Part shown: in pieces, positions 36,135-44,598 of the stretch
Position numbering within the stretch: the stretch's first letter is position 1
Layout of the letters: the number at the start of each line of letters is the position of its first letter
Assembly (NCBI RefSeq): GCF_900116645.1
Contig: NZ_FPBO01000037.1
Coordinates: forward strand, 32,715 to 96,714
From: Pseudoduganella namucuonensis
GTDB lineage: Bacteria > Pseudomonadota > Gammaproteobacteria > Burkholderiales > Burkholderiaceae_D
Length of the DNA stretch: 64,000 bases
Direction: 5' to 3'
The notes under the pieces: model-generated
Seen by the model: only the letters and a program-made list of their open reading frames with translations
Told to the model about the DNA's origin: nothing
Database searches by the model: none
Program-made: the position numbers and the translations under genes

Positions 36135-36422
36135 ATGGACCTGTATATCTACTACCAGGTGCGGGAGGCCGACACGGCCGCCCTGCACGGAGCGGTCACG
36201 GCCATGCAGGCCGGACTGGCCGCCAACCACAGTGTGGCGCCGCAGTTGAAGCGCCGTCCGCAAGCGCAAGACGGCTTGCAGACCTGGATGGAAGTGTATC
36301 CGGCGGTGCCGGACGGATTCGACGCCGCGCTCGCGGCCGCCGTCCTGCGATCCGGGCTGTCGCCGCTCACGGCCGGCCCGCGCCACACCGAAGCTTTTAC
36401 GGATTTGATCTCATGTGCCTGA
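36135..36422 (+). CDS. DUF4936 family protein
   Basis: A 95-residue soluble protein beginning MDLYIYYQVREAD and containing QTWMEVYPAVPDGFDAAL, the pattern of DUF4936. Function unknown. It starts one base after the ygfZ stop and overlaps the NRDE gene by 10 bases, so it is cotranscribed with both; a shared role in cofactor or redox maintenance is only an inference. Confidence 0.82.
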   Translation: MDLYIYYQVREADTAALHGAVTAMQAGLAANHSVAPQLKRRPQAQDGLQTWMEVYPAVPDGFDAALAAAVLRSGLSPLTAGPRHTEAFTDLISCA

Positions 36423-37156
36423 TCGTTTTCGCGTGGCGGGTGGTCCCGGCCGTGCCGCTGATCGCCGCCGCCAACCGCGATGAATTCTACGCGCGGGAAG
36501 CCGCGCCCGCCGCGCCGTGGGCCGAGCATCCCCACGTCTACGCCGGCCGCGACCTCAAGGCCGGCGGCAGCTGGATGGGCATCGCCCAGGGCGACGGGGA
36601 GCACGCGTCGCCCCGCTTCGCCGCCATCACCAATATCCGCGCGCCCCAGGACCACAAGGACGACGCGCCCTCGCGCGGCCACCTGGTGGCGGACTTCCTG
36701 GCCGGCGCCATGTCGCCGCGGGAGTACGTGGAGCAAATTCGGGAAGGCGCCGGCGCCTACAACGGTTTCAACCTGGTGGTGGGCGACCGCGACCAGCTGG
36801 TGTGGTTCTCCAACAAGGGGCAGGACGAGCCGCGCAACGGCCAGCCCCTGGCGCCGGGGATTTACGGACTGTCCAACGCGCTGCTGGATTCGCCGTGGCC
36901 CAAGGTGCTGAAGACGAAGGCCCAGTTCGCCAGCCTGCTGTGCCTGGGCGCGCCGGACGACGCCTATTTCGAGATGCTGGCCGACACCACCCGCGCGCCG
37001 GACATGCGGCTGCCGGAGACGGGCGTGCCGCTGGAGGTGGAACGGATGCTGTCGGCGGTGCGGATCGAGTCGCCGGCCTACGGCACGCGCTCGTCGACGG
37101 TGGTGAAGCTGTACGCCGACGCGCCCGCCGTGCTGCACGAGATCCAGGTCGCCTAA
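36413..37156 (+). CDS. NRDE/TANGO2-family protein
   Basis: A 247-residue protein with the family hallmarks: N-terminal MCLIVFAW with Cys2, IAAANRDEFYAREA containing NRDE, and GGSWMGI. Family members include eukaryotic TANGO2, linked to haem trafficking or lipid metabolism; the N-terminal Cys suggests an Ntn-hydrolase-like fold. The bacterial role is not established. It overlaps the DUF4936 gene. Confidence 0.88.
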   Translation: MCLIVFAWRVVPAVPLIAAANRDEFYAREAAPAAPWAEHPHVYAGRDLKAGGSWMGIAQGDGEHASPRFAAITNIRAPQDHKDDAPSRGHLVADFLAGAMSPREYVEQIREGAGAYNGFNLVVGDRDQLVWFSNKGQDEPRNGQPLAPGIYGLSNALLDSPWPKVLKTKAQFASLLCLGAPDDAYFEMLADTTRAPDMRLPETGVPLEVERMLSAVRIESPAYGTRSSTVVKLYADAPAVLHEIQVA

Positions 37157-37160
37157 AACC

Positions 37161-37227
37161 GGGGACAGACCGACCGCGCCACGCACCTGCACAAATGGCA
37201 TGCGGCGCTGAACGCGGGTCTGTCCCC
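37161..37227. repeat. 67-bp GGGGACAGACC palindromic repeat, copy 3
   Basis: Arms GGGGACAGACC (37161-37171) and GGTCTGTCCCC (37217-37227). The core shares CGCGCCACGC with the reverse complement of copy 2, so this copy is in the opposite orientation to copies 1 and 2. It separates the convergent NRDE and GNAT genes. Confidence 0.85.
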
Positions 37228-37231
37228 AGTG

Positions 37232-37666
37232 TCATGGCACCGGAGTGAAGGAATAACTCATCTCGATGTGCGGGATGCCGGCCTCGAAGAACTCCGCGCC
37301 CTTCTGGGCGAAGCCGTGGCGCCGGTAGAACGGCGCCGCGTGCGTTTGGGCGCTGAGCACGACCGCCTGGTCGCCCCGCGCCCGGGCCTGCGCCATCAGC
37401 CCCCGCAACAAATCACTGCCGACGCCGGTCCCGCGCGCCGCCTTGCGCACCGCCATGCGGCCGATATGGCCATCCGGCAGCAGGCGTCCGGTGCCGACCG
37501 CCTCGCCGGCCGCGTCGTAGGCGACCGCGTGCAGGCAGACCGCGTCCTTGTCATCCATCTCGAGCTCGGCGGGCACGCTCTGCTCCCGCACGAACACCTC
37601 CAGCCGGATGGCTTGGGCGTCGGCCCGCATCGCGGTCCAGTCTCCGTAGCGTATCGTCGTGCCCAT
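37232..37666 (-). CDS. GNAT-family N-acetyltransferase
   Basis: A 144-residue acetyltransferase. GRMAVRKAARGTGVGSDLLRGLM around residues 68-90 is the acetyl-CoA site, followed by APFYRRHGFAQKG. The N-terminal RLEVFVREQSVP is the pattern of the ElaA/YjcF-like group. Substrate unknown. It is divergent from the kaiB operon and convergent with the NRDE gene. Confidence 0.9.
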   Translation of the reverse strand: MGTTIRYGDWTAMRADAQAIRLEVFVREQSVPAELEMDDKDAVCLHAVAYDAAGEAVGTGRLLPDGHIGRMAVRKAARGTGVGSDLLRGLMAQARARGDQAVVLSAQTHAAPFYRRHGFAQKGAEFFEAGIPHIEMSYSFTPVP

Positions 37667-37850
37667 AGGTATCCGTCCCCCAAAAGCACGATTGTCGCAT
37701 AGGCAACCTCTGGCGCGCCACTTCCGGGAGCGCTACATGGCAGTGTATCGGCTCCCACGATTTAAACTCGGAACTACATGTCATGGTGGCTGGTCTCAAC
37801 ATGTGGGCAGGCAAGATTGTCGTTGGCAGGTCGGCGCAGGGGGAAACCGC

Positions 37851-38189
37851 ATGGGCGAACATGGCAAATTCAAGTACCGCTTTCTCCTGTATGTCACGGG
37901 CCGGACGCCGCGTTCGTTGCGCGCCTGTGCCAATCTGCGGCACATATGTGAACAATACCTCGGGGGCGAGGGAATTGCGTATGAACTCAGCCTGATCGAT
38001 ATTCTGGAACATCCCGAGCTGGCTGAAACGGCGCACATCCTGGCGACGCCCGCTATGATCCGCACCGCCCCGCCACCCGTGTGCCGGATCATCGGCGACT
38101 TGTCCGACGCCGCAAAAGTACTGGCCGCGCTGGGGATCCTCGATTCCGACCTGCCTTCCGGTCCTTCGCACAAGGAGAACATGCCATGA
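37851..38189 (+). CDS. kaiB: KaiB-like circadian clock/timing protein
   Basis: A 112-residue KaiB homologue (cyanobacterial KaiB is about 100). The thioredoxin-like pattern is clear: KYRFLLYVTGRTPRSLRAC, then YELSLIDILEHPELAETAHILATP and PPPVCRIIGDLSDAAKVLAAL. In clocks KaiB changes fold and binds the CI ring of KaiC. GGGGGA precedes the ATG at 37851. The stop overlaps the kaiC start as ATGA. No kaiA is present, as usual outside cyanobacteria. Confidence 0.92.
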   Translation: MGEHGKFKYRFLLYVTGRTPRSLRACANLRHICEQYLGGEGIAYELSLIDILEHPELAETAHILATPAMIRTAPPPVCRIIGDLSDAAKVLAALGILDSDLPSGPSHKENMP

Positions 38190-39712
38190 AAGCAATAGGA
38201 TCCACAGCGCGTGTCGAGCAGATCCCCACCCATATCGCCGGCTTCGACGCACTCGCCGTCGGCGGGCTCCCCTTGCACCGTACGGCGCTGGTCATGGGAA
38301 CGGCCGGTAGCGGCAAGACCGTGTTCGCGGCGCAGTTCCTGGTGGAGGGCGTGCGGCAATCGAATGAGCCCGGCGTCTTCGTCACGCTGGAGGAGTCGCC
38401 GCAAGACATACGCCACAATATGCTTTCCCTCGGTTGGGATATCGTCGCAATGGAAGCGGACGCGCAATGGGCGTTTGTGGATGGGTCGGCATCGTTGGGG
38501 GATGAAGACGTACTGATCGGGGAATATGATTTGGGGGGCTTGCTGTCGCGGATACAGGGGGCCGTCGCCAGGATCGGCGCCAAGCGCGTCGTGGTCGACG
38601 CGATTGGCGCCCTCGCGATCCGCATGGGCAACGTCGGCAGGATCCGAACGGAACTGTTCCGCATCAGCCGCGCCCTCAACAACATGCTGGTCACGTCCAT
38701 CATGACGAGCGAACAATCGAGCGACTACGGCGAGGTTGGACGCTCTGAGGCCGAAGAGTTCGTGGTCGACAGCGTCATCGTGCTGCGCAATGCGCTCGAG
38801 GTCGAGTTGCGCAGGCGTACGCTTGAAATCCTCAAGATGCGCGGCGAGCCGCACCGGCGTGGCGAGTTTCCCTTTGTGATCACCAATGGCAAGGGCGTGG
38901 AAGTGGTGCCCTTGTCAGCCATCGCATTGGAACACAAGTCATCCCTCGTCCGCGTCACGTTTGGCAACGCGGGTTTGGACAGTATGTGCGGTGGCGGCCC
39001 GTTTCGCGACTCCACCATCCTGGTATCGGGACCGACCGGTGCCGGGAAGACCTTGATGGCAACCGAGTTTACCGTCGGCGGCACCAGTATGGGCGAGCAC
39101 AGCCTGTTCCTCGGCTTCGAGGAAAGCCGCGACCAGATACTGAGGAATGCCGCCGGCTGGGGACACGACTTCGCCCGCATGGAAGACGATGGCTTGTTGC
39201 GCGTGATCTGCGAATATCCGGAATCGATGAACCTTGAGGAGCGGCTGGTGTATATCAAGTCGGTGATCGAGGAATTTCGTCCGCGCCGCGTCGCCCTCGA
39301 CAGTCTCGGCGCGCTGGGCCGGCTCGCATCCAACAAGAGCTTGCGCGACTTCGTGCTCGGGCTCACGGCGTTCGTCAAACAACATCAGATAACGACCCTG
39401 TTTACAACAACCGTGTCGCAGGTGATGGGTGCGGAAACGGTGACCGAACGGCAGTTCACGGAATTCACGGACTCCATTCTCCTGCTGCGGTACGTGGAAG
39501 TGGGGGCCGTGATGCTCCATGGACTGATGGTGTTGAAGATGCGCGGCTCCCGCCATGATACGTCGATACGCAATTTCACCATCGACGACCAAGGCATGCA
39601 TATCGGGGCGCCGTTCCGGCAACCAGGCGACTTGCTGGCAGGCGGCGGCAAGCCCCATGGGTCCGCCAAGCGCACCGGTGGGCGGCACACCAGGAACAAG
39701 GTCGGAAGATGA
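38186..39712 (+). CDS. kaiC: KaiC-like double-domain ATPase/kinase
   Basis: A 508-residue KaiC with both RecA-like rings. CI: Walker A GTAGSGKT (38-45) and catalytic Glu69-Glu70. CII: Walker A GPTGAGKT (282-289) and Glu312-Glu313. Aligning the CII segment GAETVTERQFTEFTDS with the cyanobacterial one, Thr420 matches T426, Thr425 matches S431 and Glu426 replaces T432. So the second phosphosite is a fixed acidic residue. AAGGAG at 38172 precedes the start inside kaiB's end, and the stop overlaps the next gene (ATGA). Base composition appears lower in GC than flanking genes. Confidence 0.93.
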   Translation: MKAIGSTARVEQIPTHIAGFDALAVGGLPLHRTALVMGTAGSGKTVFAAQFLVEGVRQSNEPGVFVTLEESPQDIRHNMLSLGWDIVAMEADAQWAFVDGSASLGDEDVLIGEYDLGGLLSRIQGAVARIGAKRVVVDAIGALAIRMGNVGRIRTELFRISRALNNMLVTSIMTSEQSSDYGEVGRSEAEEFVVDSVIVLRNALEVELRRRTLEILKMRGEPHRRGEFPFVITNGKGVEVVPLSAIALEHKSSLVRVTFGNAGLDSMCGGGPFRDSTILVSGPTGAGKTLMATEFTVGGTSMGEHSLFLGFEESRDQILRNAAGWGHDFARMEDDGLLRVICEYPESMNLEERLVYIKSVIEEFRPRRVALDSLGALGRLASNKSLRDFVLGLTAFVKQHQITTLFTTTVSQVMGAETVTERQFTEFTDSILLLRYVEVGAVMLHGLMVLKMRGSRHDTSIRNFTIDDQGMHIGAPFRQPGDLLAGGGKPHGSAKRTGGRHTRNKVGR

Positions 39713-41796
39713 GCGGGGTGAGCGGGGTGAGCGACGAGGCGGCTGAACAGCGTGACTTGGGCGCGCAACTGATGGCGAGCGAGGCGCGCTTGCGCAACAT
39801 CGTCGAGCGCAGTCCGGACGCGTTCGTCATAGTCGATGGCCAAGGCACGGTTCAGTTTGTCAACGCCGCGGCCGTCCGGATGTTCGGCGTATCCGAGTCG
39901 GACCTGATTGGGCAGCCCTTCGGATTTCCTGTCATCGGTGGCGAGATCACGGAGATCGATATCGTCCATGCGCACGGCGAAGCGCTGATCGCTGAAATGC
40001 GGGTGCTGGACACGGAATGGGACGGCAAGACGGCGCATGTCGCGGTGCTACGCGATATCACAGAGCGCAACCGCGCCGAACTGGCGCTCAGGGCGAGCGA
40101 GCTGCGGCTGAATTTCGCCATGGCCGTGGCCGGGCTGGGCTACTGGGACGTCGATCTGCACACGGGCGGCGTCGTGCACAACGACATGCTGTTTTCCATC
40201 CTCGGCTATTTGCCGGGAGAAATCGCCCCGTGTAGCTGCCTGGAATTGATCCACCCCGACGACGTGCGGCGCGTCGAACTGGCGCAAAAAGCCCATTGGA
40301 GCGGCCAAACGTCCGCGTTCAGCATTGAAATGCGCATGCGCACGAAGACCGGGACATGGCGCTGGGTGCACGCCCGGGGCGAGGTGCTGGAACGGGACCG
40401 GCATGGCAAGCCCCTGCGCTTCGTGGGCATCGCCGAGGACATCAGCGCGCGCAAGGAGACCGAGGAGCGGATTCGCCATGCCTCGCAGCACGACCCGCTA
40501 ACCCGGCTGCCCAACCGGGAATTGCTGTACGATTTTTCCGGGCGCGTGCTGGCCAGCGCAATGCGTGGAAGCAGGCAATGCGCCTTCCTGTTTGTCGACC
40601 TGGACCGCTTCAAGCCCATCAATGACACCTACGGACATGATGTCGGCGATGCCGTCCTCAAGGAGGTGGCCACGCGCCTTCGGGGGTGCGTGCGCTCGGA
40701 AGACATTGTTGGCCGCCTGGGCGGCGATGAGTTTCTGGTGGTACTGGCGCACGTCGGCAGCGAGGCCGACGCCGCCGGGGTTGCGCGCCATATCTTGCGC
40801 AGCCTGACCCTGCCCTATCCGCTCGATGGCCTGGTGCTGGCCCTGTCGCCCAGCATCGGCATCAGCATGTTTCCGCTCGACGGCAACACTGTCGAGGACT
40901 TGATCAGGAATGCCGATACGGCGATGTATCACGCGAAGGACGGCGGGCGTAGCAGATTCCAGTTTTTCAAGGCGGCGTTCAATGAACGGATGGCGCAGTC
41001 GCTGACGATAGAGAGCCGCTTGCGTAGTGGCCTCGAGCATCGTGATTTTGCCCTCTTCTACCAACCCATACTCGATACCGCGACGATGGCCGTGGTCGGC
41101 GCCGAGGCGCTGCTGCGCTGGCCGGACACCCCCTGGGGACCCGATTTATTCATTCCAGTGGCCGAAGCCGCCGGCTTCATGTCGTCGCTGGGCGAGTGGG
41201 TGGTGCAGGAAGCCTGTCGCCAGCAGCGCGACTGGCGCGGCAAAGGTGTGACCGAGTTCCCCCTGTCCGTCAACGTTTCGCCGTCCCAGTTCAGGAATCC
41301 CGGCTTTGTCCGGCATGTCGCCAATGCGATCCGGCAGGCCGGCATCCACCCCGGAAACCTCTGCATAGAGTTGACTGAAAGTACGCTGATACGCGACGTC
41401 GACGAAGCCGTCGCCATCATTCGCGCGCTCAAGGACATGGGCATCAAAATCGCGCTCGACGACTTTGGGACCGGTTACTCCAGTCTCAGCTATTTGAGCA
41501 GGCTGCCGATCGACGTCCTTAAACTGGACCAGTCTTTTGTCAGGAGCATCACACACAACCAGTCCAGCATGGTGATCGCGGAGAGCGTCATCGTGCTAGG
41601 CAATTCGCTCGCCCTGGAAGTGATCGCCGAAGGGATAGAGTCGCGGGAGGACCTGGATTTCTTACGCTCCCATCAATGCCGGCACGGGCAGGGATTTTAT
41701 TTTTGCCGGCCCGTAACCGCCCCGGAGTTCGAAACCTGGTGCCAGACCAGGTCGCCGGATCCGGGCCCTACCCGATCCGGCCCGCGTGGCGCCTGA
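39709..41796 (+). CDS. PAS-PAS-GGDEF-EAL c-di-GMP enzyme coupled to kaiBC
   Basis: A 695-residue soluble protein. PAS domains at about 22-120 and 130-250 (the second with a PAC-type WRWVHARGEVLERD), an intact GGDEF domain (GGDEF at 338-342, with an RSED inhibitory I-site five residues before it) and an EAL domain with EALLRW at 466-471, ELTES, DDFGTGYSS, KLDQSF and EGIE. Both synthesis and hydrolysis of c-di-GMP look possible. The four-base overlap with kaiC strongly suggests stoichiometric co-production, making it the likely output of the KaiBC pair. No transmembrane segment. Confidence 0.94.
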   Translation: MSGVSGVSDEAAEQRDLGAQLMASEARLRNIVERSPDAFVIVDGQGTVQFVNAAAVRMFGVSESDLIGQPFGFPVIGGEITEIDIVHAHGEALIAEMRVLDTEWDGKTAHVAVLRDITERNRAELALRASELRLNFAMAVAGLGYWDVDLHTGGVVHNDMLFSILGYLPGEIAPCSCLELIHPDDVRRVELAQKAHWSGQTSAFSIEMRMRTKTGTWRWVHARGEVLERDRHGKPLRFVGIAEDISARKETEERIRHASQHDPLTRLPNRELLYDFSGRVLASAMRGSRQCAFLFVDLDRFKPINDTYGHDVGDAVLKEVATRLRGCVRSEDIVGRLGGDEFLVVLAHVGSEADAAGVARHILRSLTLPYPLDGLVLALSPSIGISMFPLDGNTVEDLIRNADTAMYHAKDGGRSRFQFFKAAFNERMAQSLTIESRLRSGLEHRDFALFYQPILDTATMAVVGAEALLRWPDTPWGPDLFIPVAEAAGFMSSLGEWVVQEACRQQRDWRGKGVTEFPLSVNVSPSQFRNPGFVRHVANAIRQAGIHPGNLCIELTESTLIRDVDEAVAIIRALKDMGIKIALDDFGTGYSSLSYLSRLPIDVLKLDQSFVRSITHNQSSMVIAESVIVLGNSLALEVIAEGIESREDLDFLRSHQCRHGQGFYFCRPVTAPEFETWCQTRSPDPGPTRSGPRGA

Positions 41797-41823
41797 CCGG
41801 GCTGGCGAAGCACCGCGCCCCGG

Positions 41824-42738
41824 TCAGGCCGCGCCACCGCCCAGCAGCTTGTCCTTCAGCGCCTTGCGGATGTGCGGCGCGCCCGCGTGCGGGTCGGTCG
41901 GGTTGCGCGGCGTGGTCATGTCCTCCATGCGCACTTTCAAGGTCGCCAGCGCCTCGGGATGCGAATAGATGTAGAACTGGCCGTCGGCGATGGCCTGGAA
42001 CGTCATGTCCGCAACCTGCGAGGCGGTGACCTTGCCGGAGGTGACGGCCTTGTCCGTCATGGCCTGCGAGGCCAGCTGGCTGGCGGTCGGCCTGGCGTCC
42101 ATCTTGACGTCGGACGGACGGTTGCGGTGCGACTGGTTGATGCCGGTCGGCACGAAGTACGGGCACAGCACGGAGGCGCCGATCGGCGCGTCCACCAGTT
42201 GCAGGTCGTGGTACAGCGATTCCGACAGCGACACCACGGCGTGCTTGGAGACGTTGTAGACGCCCATCGTGGGCGGGTTCAGCACGCCGGCCATCGAAGC
42301 CGTGTTGACGATGTGGCCCTCGAAGTCCGGGTCGGTCTTGGCGCATTCCAGCATCAGCTGGGTGAAGATGCGCACGCCGTGGATCACGCCCCAGACGTTC
42401 ACGCCCAGCACCCACTCCCAGTCGGCCTCGGTGTTTTCCCACACCAGGCCGCCCGAACCGACGCCGGCGTTGTTGAACACCAGGTGCACCGCGCCGAACT
42501 TGCTCATGGTGGCGTCCGCCAGCGCCTGCACCTGCTCGGACTTGCGCACGTCGCACAAGTGGCCGATGACGCTGGCGCCCATGGCGGTCAACTCGTCCAG
42601 CGTGGTTTCCAGGGTGTCGCGCTGCACGTCGGCGATCACCAGTTTCATGCCCAGGCCGGCCGCTTTCAGCGCGAATTCACGGCCCAGACCGCTTGCGCCG
42701 CCCGTGATGACGGCGACTTTGTCCTTGAAGTTTTTCAT
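41824..42738 (-). CDS. short-chain dehydrogenase/reductase
   Basis: A 304-residue SDR, longer than the usual 250 because of a C-terminal extension after residue 245. Cofactor motif TGGASGLG near 14-21, NNAG, catalytic Ser in NTASMAG and YNVSKHA with Tyr and Lys. It reduces or oxidises a hydroxyl/keto group, substrate unknown. Last gene of the beta-oxidation-like operon; its start overlaps the reductase gene (42735-42738). Confidence 0.91.
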   Translation of the reverse strand: MKNFKDKVAVITGGASGLGREFALKAAGLGMKLVIADVQRDTLETTLDELTAMGASVIGHLCDVRKSEQVQALADATMSKFGAVHLVFNNAGVGSGGLVWENTEADWEWVLGVNVWGVIHGVRIFTQLMLECAKTDPDFEGHIVNTASMAGVLNPPTMGVYNVSKHAVVSLSESLYHDLQLVDAPIGASVLCPYFVPTGINQSHRNRPSDVKMDARPTASQLASQAMTDKAVTSGKVTASQVADMTFQAIADGQFYIYSHPEALATLKVRMEDMTTPRNPTDPHAGAPHIRKALKDKLLGGGAA

Positions 42739-43730
42739 ATCAGTCTCACCAGTTGTTTGCCGAAGTTTTTGCCCTTGAGCAGGCCCATGAACGCTTCCGG
42801 TGCCGCCGCCAAGCCGTCGGCGATGGTTTCCCGGTATTTGATCTTGCCGCCGGCCACCAGCCCGGCCAGTTCCCCCAGGCCCTGCGGCCACAGCTCCGGG
42901 TGCTCGGTGACGATGAAGCCGCGCAGCGTGATGCGGTTCAGCAGCAGCAGGCGCGCGTTCTTGATCGGCAACTCCTCGCCGCCGTAGCCGGCTATCAAGC
43001 CGCACAGCGCCACGCGGGCGAAGGCGTTGGTACGGGCCAGCGCCGCGTCGAACACGGCGCCGCCCACGTTCTCGAAGATGGCGTCGACGCCGACCGGCGT
43101 GGCCGCCGCCAGGTCCTCGTCCAGCTTGCCGGCCTTGTAGTCGACACAGGCGTCGAAGCCGAGCTCGTCGACCACGTAGTCGCACTTCTCCCTGCCGCCG
43201 GCGATGCCGACGGCGCGGCAGCCGCGCAGCTTGGCCAGTTGTCCCAGCACGCCGCCGACCGCGCCGCTGGCGGCCGACACCACCACCGTCTCACCGGCCT
43301 TGGCCTGCAGGATCTGGTTCAGGCCGTACCAGGCAGTCATGCCCGGCATGCCCACCGGACCCAGGTAGGCCGACGGCGGGATGCGGGTGGTGTCCAGCTT
43401 GCGCAGCAGGGCGCCGTCGGACACGCCCATTTCGGACCAGCCGAACATGCCGGCCACGAAGTCGCCCACCGCGTATTTCGGGTTCCGCGAGGCGACCACC
43501 TCGCCCACCGTGCCGCCTATCATGGTCTCGTCCAGCGCCTGCGGCGCGGCGTAGCTCTTGGCCGCGCTCATGCGGCCGCGCATATAGGGGTCCAGCGACA
43601 GGTAGTGGTTGCGCACCAGCAGCTGGCCGTCCGCCAGTTCCGGCACTTCCACCGTTTCCAGGCGGAAGTTCTCCGGGGTGACGGGACCGCGCGGCCGGTT
43701 GGCCAGCACGATGCGTTGGTATGTTGCCAT
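42735..43730 (-). CDS. NADP-dependent MDR reductase (PTGR/curcumin reductase-like)
   Basis: A 331-residue medium-chain reductase without zinc ligands. Visible: NHYLSLDPYMRGRMS, the signature of the leukotriene B4 dehydrogenase/CurA group, and the cofactor segment VVVSAASGAVGGVLGQLAKLRG. Family members reduce alpha,beta-unsaturated ketones with NADPH. In this operon it may reduce an enone intermediate. Four-base overlap with the next SDR. Confidence 0.92.
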   Translation of the reverse strand: MATYQRIVLANRPRGPVTPENFRLETVEVPELADGQLLVRNHYLSLDPYMRGRMSAAKSYAAPQALDETMIGGTVGEVVASRNPKYAVGDFVAGMFGWSEMGVSDGALLRKLDTTRIPPSAYLGPVGMPGMTAWYGLNQILQAKAGETVVVSAASGAVGGVLGQLAKLRGCRAVGIAGGREKCDYVVDELGFDACVDYKAGKLDEDLAAATPVGVDAIFENVGGAVFDAALARTNAFARVALCGLIAGYGGEELPIKNARLLLLNRITLRGFIVTEHPELWPQGLGELAGLVAGGKIKYRETIADGLAAAPEAFMGLLKGKNFGKQLVRLI

Positions 43731-43742
43731 GCCCCCTCCTTC

Positions 43743-44525
43743 TCAGATGGCGGACACGCCGCCATCCACCGCCAGCGTCTGGCCTGTGATGTGCTTGCCC
43801 GCGTCGGACGCCAGCAGCACGATCGGGCCCTTCAGGTCCTCGTCGTCGCCCAGGCGGCGCAGCGGCGCCTCGGACGCCATCTTGTCCTCGCCCAGCGCGG
43901 CGATCAGGCCGGCGCTCATCTTGGACGGGAAGAAGCCCGGCGCCAGCGCGTTCACGTTGATGCCGTACACGCCCCACTCGGCCGCCAGCGTGCGGGTGAA
44001 GTTGATCACGGCCGCCTTGGAGGTATTGTAGGCAATCGTCTGCATTCCGGGCGGATTGCCCGCCAGGCCGGCGATGGACGCGATGTTGATGATGCGGCCG
44101 CTCTTGCGCGGTATCATCGAGCGCTTGCCCACGGCCTGCGACACCAGGAAGATGCTGCGGATGTTCAGGTTCATCACCTTGTCCCACGCCTCGACCGGAT
44201 AGTCCTCGGCCGGCGCGCCCCAGGTGGCGCCGGCGTTGTTGATCAGGATGTCGATCTGGCCGCCCAGTTTTTCCAGCGCCGCGTCGACCAGCGGGGCGAC
44301 CGCCGCCTCCTTCGACAGGTCCGCCGCGATGGCGTAGGCCGTCACGCCGCGTTCGGCCAGGTGGGCGACCGCCTCGTCCAGGTCGCTCTGCTTGCGCGAG
44401 GTCAGCACCACCTTGGCGCCCTGCTCGCCCAGCGCCAGCGCCATTTGCAGGCCCAGGCCGCGCGAGCCGCCGGTGATCAGTGCGGTCTTGCCGGTCAGGT
44501 TGAACAATTCTTGGGTCGTGCGCAT
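43743..44525 (-). CDS. short-chain dehydrogenase/reductase, FabG-like
   Basis: A 260-residue classical SDR. TGGSRGLG near residues 18-25, NNAG, catalytic Ser in NIASIAG, YNTSKAAVI with Tyr/Lys and the C-terminal HITGQTLAVDGG. Likely a 3-hydroxyacyl or steroid-type dehydrogenase. AAGGAGAT precedes the ATG. It lies 73 bases downstream of the acyl-CoA dehydrogenase gene. Confidence 0.92.
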   Translation of the reverse strand: MRTTQELFNLTGKTALITGGSRGLGLQMALALGEQGAKVVLTSRKQSDLDEAVAHLAERGVTAYAIAADLSKEAAVAPLVDAALEKLGGQIDILINNAGATWGAPAEDYPVEAWDKVMNLNIRSIFLVSQAVGKRSMIPRKSGRIINIASIAGLAGNPPGMQTIAYNTSKAAVINFTRTLAAEWGVYGINVNALAPGFFPSKMSAGLIAALGEDKMASEAPLRRLGDDEDLKGPIVLLASDAGKHITGQTLAVDGGVSAI

Positions 44526-44598
44526 GCGTATCTCCTTGATTGGGTTTTTATGCTTGGATTTCGATGTGCTTGATCATGGCGCTTCCTTGCCCTATGCG

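Noticed and set aside
37720..37780. GGGAGC/GCTCCC dyad upstream of kaiB as an operator
   Set aside because: Six-base arms with a wide gap are expected by chance in this composition.
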